NCBI GenBank assembly: GCA_025094145.1
Contig: JALLLS010000088.1
Coordinates: 62,001-126,000, forward strand
Source: Spinellus fusiger
Taxonomy: Eukaryota > Mucoromycota > Mucoromycetes > Mucorales > Phycomycetaceae
Length of the DNA: 64,000 bases
Direction: 5' to 3'
Part shown: positions 31,957 to 45,175 of the stretch, one piece after another
Position numbering within the stretch: position 1 is the first letter of the stretch
How the letters are laid out: every line of letters starts with the position of its first letter
Translations under genes and position numbers: made by a program
Notes under the pieces: generated by a model
The model's database searches: none
What the model was told of the DNA's origin: nothing
What the model saw: the letters and a program-made list of their open reading frames with translations, nothing else

Positions 31957-34072
31957 ATGAGTCATGACCACCAGCGCAAGAAGAAGGCCACCAGAGCCTG
32001 TATTCACTGCCAAAAGGTAAAAGAGCTTGCACTGTAGACTGTTGTGTGCTGATACCCTTACCAGGCTCACCTCACCTGTGATGACTGTAAGTATCTGCCT
32101 ATCAACCCATTCTTAGTATTATAGCACGTCCCTGTCAGCGTTGTATCAAGAGGGATCTAGCATCCACCTGTGCAGATGGTGCACGTAAAAAGGCAAAGTA
32201 CCTTCAGGACGCAGAAGGTAAACAGAATTCATACTTGAGAATACATCCAACCAACCAACCAACCACAACAATAGCAGATATGATGGCACACTCCTCCTCC
32301 TTTCCACCTGCCTCCACCACCACCTATTCTTCCTCAACACCCTCTTCCTTGAATGCTGGTCTACTGGACACACCCTTTATGAACAATGGTAAGGACTCTT
32401 TCTTATGCCTTGTGGTTTGTAGCTAGGATATCACCTACAGTCTTATTCTATCACCCACGATCTTACTTTATCACCACCAATGAATAGATCCACTCATCAG
32501 TGCACACCAACTCCTAGGCATGGATAGCTACAACTACGGATTTGGCTCTTCTGCTGCTAATCTCGAGTATTCAATTCTCTCCAATATGCTTGGGTCACCC
32601 ATCGATCAGCCCTTCCAACTCAGCCACACCTCTGTTCATTCCATGCCTTCTGTGCGTACATCTTCCACCCTTGGTTTACAGTCTCAGCCAGTAGGATCTG
32701 TAGGGACAGGACAACCACTTCCATCAGGCCAATCTGTCCCAACAGTAGGATCAGAACACACCCATATTAAACTTAATCCATGGTCACAGACCTCTAAGGA
32801 TCCATTAGCACACCCTCACCAGCCACAGGGATCTACTTCCCATAACATTCATAGTCCTAATTACAGGATCCCTGGAAACAATAATACCCTTTCTCATCCA
32901 TCCACTCTCTCTGCTATTGAACCACAGACAGTGGCTGCTAATACTACTGCTAATACTACTGCTAATACTACTGCAACTACTGCTAATACTGCAACTACTG
33001 CAACTACTGCTGCTGCTACTACTACACCTTCTATTTCTACACCCTTCTCAAATGCAGGACAGACATTGATGGATGACATACTATTTCCTACGCATTCTGT
33101 GGGCACCCTGTCCTCTGCTATTTTGCAGTCTTCTTCCACTCCCCCTTCAGGTATCTCCTCCATGCTTCCGTATGGGGAGGGTGCTGTGGTGGCAAAAATC
33201 ACAAGTCCCATGGCAGGTGCTAGTGGGACGACAGTAAAGCGTAGAAATCAGATCGTCACCCCCGAAATGGCCTATGCAAGTGCCACCAAGCCATTTAGCT
33301 ATGCTGAAGGATATCATTATCTCATTAATTATGTTCGACAAAAGTAAGTCAAGAGCCTGTGCTATACAACAACAACAACAGCCTTATCTCAACCTACACT
33401 TAGAATGGGTCGTGAAGATTTGATGCGAATTAGCCGGGCGCTGGCGCTCTTCCGCCCTTCAGTCTTGGCCTCCATGATGAACCTAACGGAAGATGATTTG
33501 CTTTTCACTGAGAAATGTCTACAACGTACTCTCTTGGTATATATATATATTATTTTATTATCATTATTATGCATTGAACACAACTAAAGGGTATCTTAGG
33601 AATACGAAAAATTGATTAGCTATTCTGGTACACCCACTGTTGTATGGCGAAGAACAGGAGAAATTGCATTGGTAGGCAAGGAGTTCTCTCTCTTGACACA
33701 ATGGTCTCGAGAAGCCCTTCTCAACAAAAAAACTTATGTTTATGAGGTAAATTTCTTAAGCCATCCATAAAAGATATTGACTTGTGTTTCTCAAGTTGAT
33801 GAGCCATGCATCTGCTGTAGAATATTGGGAAAAATATGCCCTGCATGCATTCGACAATACAGATTCTGCCGTCTACAGTTCTTGTATTCTCATTAGTCCC
33901 ACTAAACGGCTGGTTCCCTGCACATTTTGTTTCACTATCAAGCGTGATATTTTTGATTTACCTAGTGTGATTGTGGGCAATGTAAGGCTTTTATTTATTT
34001 ATTATTTATTATTATCATTATTCTACACAATGACTCACTATTCTTGTTTAGTTTCTTCCTATTCTTAGCTAA
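31957..34072 (+). CDS. ERT1: Zn2Cys6 transcription factor of the ERT1/RDS2/AcuK type
   Basis: Regulators of this family control gluconeogenesis and non-fermentable carbon use. Nine exons (31957-32016, 32065-32086, 32125-32217, 32278-32388, 32488-33343, 33404-33536, 33600-33746, 33796-33981, 34052-34072) total 1629 nt, 542 residues. The zinc cluster near residues 12-45 is complete: [18 protein letters not shown], then [13 protein letters not shown], with six cysteines. [10 protein letters not shown] follows directly, as in AcuK/ERT1. A long Ser/Thr/Pro-rich middle with a TAN repeat (around 32936-33025) precedes the conserved C-terminal region: [18 protein letters not shown], then the PAS-like [39 protein letters not shown] and ending VGNFLPILS. 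The zinc cluster is spread over three exons. Confidence 0.92.
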
Positions 34073-34621
34073 ACAGGTAGATGACATTCTAGAACTACAA
34101 ACTCAACACCTGAAAAAGATGTTTCTTCATTGTTGTTATATTCTATTTTCACTGTATCTTTCCAACTTTGTACTGTATCTTTCCAACTTTGTACTGTATC
34201 TTTCCAACTTTGTACTGTATCTTGTATTAATTATTATTTTATCCTTATTTGATATCTTTTCTACTAATCAGTTGAAGTACTAAGTATTGCAGAAAATAGA
34301 ATGAGATATTTTTATCTTTTATTCGTTGTTGTTTTTAATCCACATCTTTCTCTATGGAGAGTTGTGATGTCTTATAACTAGAGAAAGTAGATAAGAATAT
34401 AACAAAATAGCACAAAACACAGTTTATCAGAGTCAATAGGGGTTTAGCAATGATCAACATTCTAGTGGATAGCACATCATACAGTATTATCAGTGCAATA
34501 ACCACTGGTATTGGGGTCATGGCTAGTTAATACCTACAGAAAGATCAATGTTCATTCATCAATGACACTGGGAAAGTGATCCATGACAGACGTGTGATCT
34601 TGAAGATATTTATAAACATAA

Positions 34622-34652
<31 letters not shown>

Positions 34653-35981
34653 AATAGTACTTGAAATATATACTAAAAAGAAAGATATTTATCTTTCTTC
34701 TTAGTATATTGATTCTAATAGAACATAAAAAGCACACTTATAATCTATACTCTTATCTCATCTCTTTATTGTATTTCTATCCATCACAAGTAGATCCAAT
34801 GTTTTTCCTCCTATGATTCACAATAGATGTCTACTATGGCACACTTATCATGAGATAAAAGCGTCTATAGAATACGAGCTTTTATAAATATAAATAAACA
34901 GTAGAAAAATAATGTACTTCTTTGTTTATATTGGCTTGAAATAGTGTTTTCTTTATTACCTTTGTTCATAGAGTGTTGTGAGCCTTTTATATGTAGAATC
35001 TGTGCTACTATTCTCCAAGTTTAGTTGCCTCCAATGCTTACCTTTTAAAATATAAATATATTTGTATATTTATGTATTTATACTCTTTAGTACACCCATC
35101 ACACGTATCCCGACGAATTCTCTTCTTAGATTAGTAAGAAACACCATCCCACTTATAAGTCATCTTTTTTATATATTTTATGTATTCTATTTGCTGCCAC
35201 TTTCTCTCTTTTCTCTATGTGTAATGTGTAATGTTCTAGGTTAGGACATGGGTCTGGATCATCCTATTGTTCATAGTTATTTCGTGTCTTACACTATCTT
35301 GTACTTTTGTCGATCTTCTCAAGACACACACACACACACACACCCTCCCTCCATATAAAGTGCTACCCTGTGGTATCAGCACATGAGTGTATCAGATCAT
35401 TTCTGAATCATGCTACATATGGTTCAGATGGGTCTGTCTTTAGAGACAAGACTCAGCTTCACAGGGATAATAGCTCATCTACTGTTACCTTAATCCTCAC
35501 ACAAGTGTACAAGAAAGCAGGAATCTACAAGATAAAGGCAAGAGTTTATTAAAGTTAGGGATCGTGTTGCCTGGAATTGTGATTCTTTTTTTTTGGGGAG
35601 AATCACTCACTCGTACCATGGTGGTGATGTCTTGTCATTCCTTCGGTATACATTACCGTAATTTGGATGATCTCTCATTCTCAAGCTGTACAAAGAGCCT
35701 TGATTTAGAACAGACAAAAGAAATAGGGTACATTGGATACAATGACCCATGTCTTAGTCTTTTTATAGTCTATTGTTTGATCTTAACACACTAGTATAAT
35801 ACAATCTATTTATTATGGTAATGAAATAAATAAATAAAGAACAGGATAAAATGTGCAGTTGTGTGTGTATGTGTGTATGTGTATCTCTGTTTGTAGGCAT
35901 ATCTGCAGGTAGATAAGAAAATAAGTGGGTAGGTAGTTATGTATACGTATGTGGGGACAAGATAGGATGTCTAAACAGTTA
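34073..35981. other. Intergenic, AT-rich, convergent 3' regions
   Basis: No supported gene lies between the ERT1-like gene and the chitin synthase 3' end. It holds a 21-bp tandem repeat (listed), an AAAT run (34621-34650), a CA run (35324-35342) and a TG/TATG-rich stretch (35859-35882). Some frames near 35383-35550 look weakly protein-like but lack starts or partners. Confidence 0.4.
34151..34223 (+). repeat. 21-bp tandem repeat, 3.5 copies
   Basis: Unit ACTGTATCTTTCCAACTTTGT occurs three times perfectly, plus a partial copy, just downstream of the ERT1-like stop codon. Confidence 0.95.
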
Positions 35982-38900
35982 CTATTCTTTTTCATCGTGT
36001 CTTGATGAACTTGGCATGGGTTGATAAACATCCCCAAACATCTTCAGCACACCTGCCTCCCAATCATCCGACTCCTTTGCAGCAACGGGTACAGGCAAAT
36101 CTATACTTTGAATCTCAATCTCTTCAAAATCCTCTTTTGGCTCGCCCTGTCCTCGTTCACACTCTAAAGTATGAATAGAAGGCGGTGGAAGAGGAATATA
36201 CAGGGGTGAGGGCGGGAGTGGATCTGTTAAGCTTTCTTGAGACTCTACTGCAGGCATATTTATAGCAGCAGCCATCGCAGGCAGTGGAGTTATAGTTGAC
36301 ACAGGCAGTGGAGTTATGGTTGGCACAGGCACATCTCCCAGACTGAGCGATCTTACAGCAATATTTCTAGCAAAATGAGCTCGATCTACCATTTCCTGTC
36401 GCTTCTCCTCATATGCATAGGCATGCCATTTCTTCATGACAATTTTGGAACTGTCAAATTCACCCTGTTTATCTCCATGGTTTTCCTTGCCTTCATTCTC
36501 TACTTTGCGGGTCTCTCCCCATGAGAAATCGTCAAAGTGCCAGTAGGCGTAGGTAGGCAGGACAAAGTTCCAAATAGGAAGGCTCACCAAGTAGATCATC
36601 ATCCACCCCACATAAACAAGCTTCCGACTGGTCATGACAATAAGAACAGCAGGAAGGCCGAGAATAAGGGCCAAAAGAATAAGGGACAGGACTGCAGGTT
36701 GGCCGATGATGGCTAGAATGATGAGATAAAGAGTAAAGGAGATAGCGGCAGGGAGAGCAAGGGTGCCTACGAGCTCCATAAAAACAACAAACTGCATGGA
36801 AAAGCAAAAGGTACCACAGAGATTTCGAACAAATACAAGTTCCATGAGATTGTGGATGGTAGAGTTGATCCATCGACGGCGCTGTGAAAGTAAGACTCGA
36901 AATGAATCTGGCACCACTGTCTTGCATACTGCTTGAGGAACAAATAACATTTTGCGCCGTGGAAATGTTCGAAGCATTAGTGTGGAGAGATAACGATCTT
37001 CTCCTAACAATAATAGATTCTTCTTGTGAAGTGTGTCCACAACATTCTCTGAGTAGTGTTCAATGATGTCTGGATTGGCTAAGATAGGAACCCAATAGCC
37101 ATTGTTCCCCTTGGGCGCTTTAATGCGGTACATACAGAAGCAACCTGGTAGGCAAGTAACATTACCAAACATAGACTCGAATGCTTTACTCTGGTGATGA
37201 GAAATGTAGTATTCAAACACTAAAATTACAAATAAGAAAATGGTTAGAAAAAGAAAAGAAAAAATATCCTTTTTTTTTTACTAAGTACCATTGGAATACT
37301 TGCCTTGAATCATCGACACCCAACTATCTGTTTTATTGCCTATTTTCGTCTCACCACACAGACCCATAATTTCAGGGTCATTGACCATGCAGCTAACAAG
37401 ACGAGACAAGGCGTCTGGATACACTTTTGTATCAGCATCCACCATCAGAACAATTTCATAGTGATTAGGGCTCACACCCGTCGCACGCCAAATCATCTTG
37501 AAGATCTCATACTCTAACATTGTCATTCTTTCATCAAACATTACTTTCTGAAGAAAGGACATCAAGATAACCTGAGAATCACGTTTGCCTCGGTTACCAG
37601 GCTTGTTTTCTCCAGATTCCTCAGGACCACCGCACTTTACAATGGTAATCATGGGCACTCTTTGCTGCTTGTCTGGATTGACAGTGGAGCTGTCATAGGA
37701 ATAATAGCCCGAGTACACCTTGGCCTGGTTATAGCGTTTAGTACCATCTGCAATAGCAACATAGGCATAGGGTTGGACGTCTTCTGGTGCAATAATAAAA
37801 TCTTCCATCATTCCAATGCAGATATCAGGTGTAGAAAGAGTATTGCCGTGGCCTTTGATGATACCATCTGCAATCACAACAATCAGTTTATGAGAATTTG
37901 GGAAATCAGTGGTAGCAATAGAATCCAGTGTTGTTCGTAGACCATCGACACCTTCTGAGTAGCAAGTCACCAAGCACATTGTATGAGCCAATGTAAATCC
38001 AAATGGCATATAGTCTTTTTTGGGTTGAGGTATTGCATTAGGGGAAATAATAAAAGGAGAGACTGTGCTGAATGTCGATTGGGCTACATTGGATGAAACA
38101 ACGGAAGAACATCGAGAGGCTGATGTTGGGCTGTGATGTTGAGAGGAACTATTTTGGCTTGTGTTAGAATAGACAGGTCTCCATTGATCAGGAACATTGG
38201 ATCCATAAGGAACATGTCGAGAAATACTAAATACATCAACAAACAATAGATAAAGATAAATGGCTGCTTTTTCATACATCTCTACATCTCTGCATCGTAT
38301 GGACACATATCTTACCTTGATGCTTGCTTCCATATAGAATTGCCTGATCGATCCAAAGGACTGAAATGCATTGATCCTGTCTCTGGCTGTGTGAATCTAG
38401 ATGTACTAGGCATCCATTTGGTCTTTGATCTTGAGTAGGTATTGGTATAAGGTGACGGTGGACGAATGGCTTCTGCTGGACGATGAATACCTGATGTCCA
38501 ATGTTCAATTTCCATTTCACGCTTCATTCTTTCCTTGTAGGATCGGCCTTCTTTAAAATTCCCAAGCTTCCATGATAAACACCAGCCAAACAAGACAGCC
38601 AGACCAAATTTAACAAGGATCACTCCAAGGATAACAATCAGGGATGTGTAAAGAACAACATCAGAAGTAATACAGCCCACACTTTGAGTGTCGATCTCTC
38701 CTACTTTGATAAGGTCCAAAAGACAATTGGCTTCTGATGTCCAGTCCATGCCAGGCATACGGTACGATGCAATTTTGTGTGTTATATCTTGTCCTCCATA
38801 GAGTGTGTTGTCTTTCAGAATGGTATCAATGAGTCCACCCACTGGTACGTTGAACAGAGAAAGTGGCAGTGCGTTGAGGAGATTAAGATTAAGTATATGA

Positions 38901-39982
38901 CTAGTAAAAATGAGCACATGTGCATCAAGGAGCCTTTACCTATTGTAGACTGCTAAATGACTTGTTCTGTTGATATCTTTCCACTCGTAGTAGACTCGTC
39001 CGGCCTTATCGTATTTATTATTATTGCTATGTACACCCAATGTTTTCATCGATGAAAAGGCAGAGCGTGCTGTTGGAGTAAGATGGCATCCTGAGTGGTT
39101 TGAGTAGGTGGAGCTGTCAGGCACCTCTAAACTGTGTGGATCAAATAAGCGGCATGGAAAGTAGGTAGGTAAACTGCCCTGGCCGACGGATCCGCCTGTC
39201 TTTGGAGTAATAATGTGTTCACAATAGCGATTATCATTCTGCATTTGAAATAAAAAAGAGGCATCCATGCCATCTGCATTAACAGGTGGGTAGATAGGAT
39301 TCATAGGTTCTGTGCCAAGATCTGGCACAGGTGGATGGTCATTCCATGAAGCTAGGAAATAAGCCCATCCACGGATCACTACATAACCTTGACCAATGCT
39401 ATCAATACGATGACTAATAGGTGGACGAGGACACACAACTTGAGTGAATCCAAAAGTAAGGAATCCAACAAATCCCATAATACACATAATAATCGACACG
39501 AGGCCCATCTTTTCTCGAAAAGCCAATTGAGAAGATGCATCTTTCTTACCTAGAACAATAAGGTTAATATGATTAAAATATTTCTCCTCCAAGGGACATC
39601 TTAAGGGTTTTCTATCTGTAAATATATCTTTATCCGTCACTATAGCTGTAATGATAGCTGTAGAACTATTTCTCTTTTGTTTCATGCACACATTTTTTTA
39701 ATATAATCTTATACTGAACTTACCCATTAGTCTCAGAATAAAGGGTGGAAATAAACAAGTAACAAGGTAACAATAGATTTTCCATGTATCTGGACATTGT
39801 GGCCTTGATGTTTTTTTCCTGTGTGCATCGATTTCTATATGTTTTTCTTCATTTTCCTCTTCTCTAGCCAAAATGCCTCTTCGTAAAAGTGAGCGTCTGT
39901 CAGGTTTTCTTTCAAGAGAGGGCTGAGATGCTGGTGGATAAACAGCCTCTGGGTATGATAAATTAGGGTTATTAATTTCCAT
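35982..39982 (-). CDS. Chitin synthase, division 2 (class IV/CHS3-like)
   Basis: A processive membrane glycosyltransferase that makes chitin from UDP-GlcNAc. The ATG at 39982 starts [14 protein letters not shown]. Roughly six exons give about 1,200 residues. The order is a charged N-terminus; two N-terminal membrane segments ([16 protein letters not shown], then [17 protein letters not shown]); a large extracytoplasmic region with a cytochrome-b5-like fold and possible N-glycosylation sites; and another membrane segment near 38600. The catalytic domain follows, with [67 protein letters not shown] and the signature [14 protein letters not shown]. Several C-terminal membrane segments come next and then a proline-rich acidic tail. 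The domain set is that of Chs3-type enzymes without a myosin head. Intron edges in the N-terminal half are approximate. Confidence 0.95.
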
Positions 39983-42900
39983 AGTATTGGTTTGATATGT
40001 GTTGAGATGTTCTGTCTCAGGCCAAGTGCGAGTACTTGATTGAATATAAGATATGATTGGAAATAGTGTATGAGAGTATTAAAAAGAAAGAAAAAGTGAA
40101 CACCAAATAAATAGTTAATCACAAATGAATGATTAAAAAACAAAATAGAAAAAAAAAGTTAATAATATCGTGTAGCAATGGCTTCACGCATACACTTTTG
40201 GATGGAAATAAAGAAAGAAGTAAAGAAATGGAGATAAACACTAAATGTAAGTACAAAAAAAAGATAAAAAAAAAGGAGAAAGGGATGATATAGAAGGAAA
40301 GGAGCCTGGCAACGACAGATACTCGAATGGCCTTTAGGGGGGCACTCTTAATTTTCTAGTGGATGCTATTCACTTTCTGATAAACAAGTAAACGTCAAAA
40401 ATAATAAAGATAGAGTGTTGGGAGTGATTTGTCTACCAATAGGAGAATTTTTAATGGGTTTTTAATCGCTTGTACACAAGTCATTTATAGCATGATTTCC
40501 TTTCTTCCAAAATAAATAATAAGACGCAAAAATCATTGAATAAGATAAATTTGATGATTTGCTTCATTTATCAGTCTTTGGTCAATGTCTTATTTTCGAA
40601 CCAGACTGAAATAAAAAGGGGCAAAAGAAGTGAGAAACTGAGGAGCAAGAGGGGTGGGGGATCAAGGAAAATAAGAGGAGAACGATTGACGCAGGTGACT
40701 CTATGATGGCAGTCATTTACTTTGAACAAGAGCCACTTTTGACACGTGGATTCCAAGTAGATAGAGCTGTCAACGATAAATAGATGAGTATGCAACCAGT
40801 GTGAAAGGACTTAATCTTTTGTTTACACGCATTGGTGGCTACTATAAAATACAAATAGAAAAAGCAAACAATTTCTTCATGACATTTACATAATATAATA
40901 GATGGTCTACAGTACAATTTATACTTTTTATATTTATCTTTATCATTTACACTTTTACATTCAATCTTAAATAGGTAAAAGCATAAAATAATAATAATGA
41001 AAAAAAAACAATCCATAGGAGATTTCTTACTGATCATCGGTGAATAGAGCTTATGCATTCATTTCGTATAATAAAAATAGTAAAAGCTAAAAGCTTTATG
41101 GAGATCAAAGTTCAAGTCGTTCAAATAGCATATTTTGAGAAAATGAATAGAAGAAAATGTTTGTTGTTCTATATCTTATAATGGCCGGCGGAAACAGAGC
41201 TAAATGATTTGATAAAAAGGTACAAAGTTGTTGAAGTTTGTTTGTATTACTCTTTTTAAAAGGAGTGCATACATGTACCTTCTTTTTTTTTTAAAAAAAT
41301 AAATAAATAAATAAAAATAAATAAAAAATAAAAAGGCCCTATTATTTTACGTGACAAACAGTCTTTTTATAATAAGCAAATACTTTCTGAAAAAGAAAGA
41401 TTAATGGTGAGAATATGAAAGGGCTATTAAGAACTAAGGTGAATAAGTACTATTATACTATTATCACGTACCTATTATGCTATTATAAAGTGTACACCAC
41501 TGTTTTCCATATAAATCTGTAATTCTATTCTTGAATAGATACTGTCCAAATAATGAGGAGAGCCATTAACAAGTAATACTATTTGTTTTGGTATTGTACA
41601 GTTAAAAATATAAGTCATATACATAGCTTGGTGGTAAAGAAGAAGATAGTAGTCAACTAGCATTCGACAGTACAGTCTCAATAGATATGCACAAACTATG
41701 ACTTGATTACTTTAATCAAGTACATACAATACTAGATGGAAAACCCATCTACATTATACAATGCTTATATAACACATCTGCTAATACAACTTTGATTATA
41801 TTGCTTTTATATTTGTACTTTTTAAATACACCAATAATTCAGTGATACTTATTTCTCTATAAGAGAAGAAAAAAAATTAAACAATGCCATAATGTCTATT
41901 CATCACAACCTTTATTTTTATGATAAATATAGCTACTGTTTTTTACTATTCTATTTCTACATCAATATTTTTATTGAGAAAATTATAAGCTACTTTAGCT
42001 ACAGCTACAACCCTAATTACACTTACAGCTATAACAAATGATTTTAATCATCAACCCTCTAAGATCTTCAAGCATATATTATGATAAAAGAAGTCATTTG
42101 ATCTGCTAGACTTTATCTTACGGTAAATAATATATTTTATCTGAAGATAACATTAATTTTTAATTGATTAAATGGGCAATGACTATCATGTCACATTTAT
42201 TGATATAGTTCAAATTATTTTATTTAGTGTCTTATTTTTCAATTTGTATGTTGGATAGAATAGCCAAGATAATGCACAATTTAGTAATACAGAAAGAACA
42301 ATCTTGGAAGCCTGTTTATCGATTATTATTATTTTTTACCTTTTTCAAAAATAAAAAATAAAAATAAAAATATGTTTTCTACACTCTCTTGCTTATTAAA
42401 AAAAGATGAGTTAACCACTATGTAGATGTATATGAAACCAGTGGTTTGATTGACATGGTAGGTTTGATATATTATTACACTTTTTTTAAATAAAATAAAA
42501 TAAAAAAGAAAGTCAATCTCTTGTTACGATGAACTTATCACTCAGAATATAAGTCAATAATAAGAATTGCTAACTTTTATTATAAAATTGTTTTATGAAA
42601 TTAGTATTGTAATTAATAGTCTTGTGAAAAGGTGTATTTTATCAATCAAGGAGAGCTATTCTTTTTCATCTTAGTCACTTTAGCCATTAAACATGCTTAA
42701 CATCCAAGATTATATACCACCTTGAGCAGAATAGAATCATTTTATAGTGTCTTGGTAGTAGAAATGTAGAAGAATGCTGTCTGTGCATTTTATTAGAAAA
42801 TATCATTGATCATTGGATTAGCATGCGTTAGAATAAGATAGATCTATAATTTTGATTATAGACTACTGTCTTTAGAAGTAGACCATTACCTTACCTCGAC

Positions 42901-43956
42901 ACACCTTTTGTTTTGATTTTTCAAATATATCGAGTACTATCGAGTACTATTGATTATCTTTTGTTTCTTTAATTATAATTGCTTATCAGCTTAGTCGTAT
43001 GGTTTGGTAAAATATATCTATTTAATTGTATAAAGATGCTATTGTATTTTTACTACTTTATGTATGAGTTATACTGACATTCTAATGCTGTATCAATGCT
43101 ATTCTATTTGTATGTTGTTGATGTCCTATTAATGTCACATTCAATTTTTAAACAGTTCATAAACTATCTAAATTATGGCTTTACCTTTTATTTCATACCA
43201 ACTAAACAGTATAGTCAACTGATGAGATAAATACAGGAAAAATGTAGTCCAACTATTTTCATGACTTTATCCTTCCCAAGTAACAAACATTGCCTTAAAT
43301 TTCATATTTCTTAAGTAATAGTAAAAATAACTCAAACCTTTCATATTCCAAGTACCTTTTTCTTTCTATTTATTTCTTATATTCTTTCCATGATTATAAG
43401 TATATGAATTCACTAGACCGGGACTCTAACTTTCCAATAGAAGAAGAAAGCTTTTAATATCGATGTGAGTATCAAGTCTCAAGTCTACATCCAAGGAATT
43501 TATGAGGTTGTTATAAAAAAGTAAAGTAAACATGTGGAAGTTGTTGCTGGGAATTTGAAATCATCAAACTATGTGTTCCCCTCATTTTAGAAGCCTACAT
43601 CACATTTCATATTAGCATAGAGTTTTATTTACTGAAAAGATCATCAATAGAAAGAATACTATTCTGCTCTTATATTTGGGATATAGCTGTGGTATACTCT
43701 AAAGGGAATCTTGTGTCTCTTTGCTATACTGCTCCGAGCCATTACTGATACTGAGCTGGTAACTATTGCATTGCAGACATGGTGAAAAGGGCTATAATCC
43801 AGCTCAGAAACAAAAGATGACCAATGATTGTGTCAAGATCCACAGAGTCCAAAAAATAAATGGTCCATAAAGATTATTTGATTGGTCAATTTCTTAACAG
43901 AACAGCACATACTGCCATAAATACCCTTGAGTAGCAGTTTTCTCTTGGCGCCTACA
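39983..43956. other. 4-kb AT-rich gene-poor region
   Basis: I find no gene on either strand. The first kilobase is probably the chitin synthase promoter and leader, with A-rich runs. From about 41000 to 43900 the sequence is very AT-rich, with AAAT and TTTTTA runs (41281-41335, 42340-42375, 42480-42510), frequent stops in all frames and only short frames. A minus-strand frame at 41475-41681 is weakly protein-like and is considered under rejected items. Confidence 0.5.
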
Positions 43957-45123
43957 ATGTCCTTCTCGACCCTTTTTCATCAGATTTATAGCCACGATAA
44001 TCAAAGTCAAAATCAATCACTTCCACCAGAAGTGGTTCAGCTTATCATAAAATGGCTTCCTAGGTCTGATTTGCCCATGTTAGCAGGAATCAGTAAAAAC
44101 TGGTATAAAGCAGCTATGCCACTCCTCTATCAACATGTTGTTATTTACACTCGTTACCACTGGAGTGTTTTCTTGAATACACTGCACAGTAATAATGCAC
44201 AATGGACGATTCATACCAGAACGCTTGTATTGAGAAAATCACCTATTCTCAGACCAGCAGGCAATATGTATATAAAAACAACCTATCCTGTTGAGCCCTA
44301 TGATAGAATGTCTGGCCAACTGCGTGGTTATGTTCGACTTGAAAGGATTCCAACCGCAAGTACTGGCCTGGAGACAATAGAAACACCTGCCTATGGAACC
44401 AAGATGGAAAAAGAAAACTATCCTGAAGTAGATGTGGTAGATAAAGAGTCAGAGTGGTTAACCCTCGTCACTGATCAGGACATGGCCAGTGTGATTGAAC
44501 TGTGCCCCTACCTTCAATCATTGGATATCTCTGGATGTGAACTTGTTGGACCAAAGACATTTAGTGCTCTTCAAAAAAATCAAAAACCCTTGGTTGGACT
44601 TTGGGTTGGACTTGTAAGAAGTCTCTCCAACGAAGAACTCGTAGGCTGTTTTGAATCAAGAAAAGAAGCTCTACGACATCTCGACATTTCATTCTGTTAT
44701 CGTCTTACTATACCCATCATTGAATATGTGATATCCACATGGGGAGCCAATCTGACTCACCTGAGACTCAACTCACTGTATGCAATCAATGGAGACACTG
44801 TCAAAGTTATTGCAAAGTCGTGTCCTCATTTAAGGTTGCTTCATTTAACCCGTTGTTGGCAAATAGATAGCAATGCTATCCGACTGTTGGGTGAATACAC
44901 TAAACAGTTATCCTATCTTTCAGTTGCTTTTCTAAATAGAGCTGATGCACCCGCCATTCTATTCATCGCCAGTAAGCTCTATCACCTTCGCTGGATGGAC
45001 ATCACCTCTTGTGGCATTCCAAATAGCTTCAAAAAGACCTTTATTGATATGTGTTTAGAAAGAAGAAGACAGTTGGGATGGGTAGACATTAACTTTTACG
45101 ATAGCGATGTAGATTTATTATAA
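43957..45123 (+). CDS. F-box and leucine-rich-repeat protein
   Basis: F-box proteins recruit substrates to SCF (Skp1-cullin-F-box) ubiquitin ligases. A single exon from the ATG at 43957 encodes 388 residues. The F-box is at about residues 24-62 (LPPEVVQLIIKWLPRSDLP, then MLAGISKNWYKAAMPLLYQ). From about residue 185 irregular leucine-rich repeats follow: CPYLQSLDISGCELVGP, LRHLDISFCYRLTIPIIEY, LTHLRLNSLYAINGDT and LRLLHLTRCWQIDSNAIRLL. This cysteine-containing LRR form is the usual FBXL/AMN1 type. A frame-extending upstream region without an ATG was not used. The gene ends 52 bp from the convergent Hel2 gene. Confidence 0.92.
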   Translation: MSFSTLFHQIYSHDNQSQNQSLPPEVVQLIIKWLPRSDLPMLAGISKNWYKAAMPLLYQHVVIYTRYHWSVFLNTLHSNNAQWTIHTRTLVLRKSPILRPAGNMYIKTTYPVEPYDRMSGQLRGYVRLERIPTASTGLETIETPAYGTKMEKENYPEVDVVDKESEWLTLVTDQDMASVIELCPYLQSLDISGCELVGPKTFSALQKNQKPLVGLWVGLVRSLSNEELVGCFESRKEALRHLDISFCYRLTIPIIEYVISTWGANLTHLRLNSLYAINGDTVKVIAKSCPHLRLLHLTRCWQIDSNAIRLLGEYTKQLSYLSVAFLNRADAPAILFIASKLYHLRWMDITSCGIPNSFKKTFIDMCLERRRQLGWVDINFYDSDVDLL

Positions 45124-45175
45124 AAGTATAAAAATAGCATATGACAATATTATAACATTCAAAAAGTGCTTATTA

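Noticed and set aside
31514..31967. Three overlapping frames rich in CYMLYVI
   Set aside because: They are translations of the ATGTTAT tandem array; the product is pure repeat.
41475..41681. Minus-strand frame with KQIVLLVNGSPHYLDSIY, reminiscent of a DDE transposase
   Set aside because: The resemblance is a few residues only, there is no partner motif nearby and no ATG. It is too weak to call.
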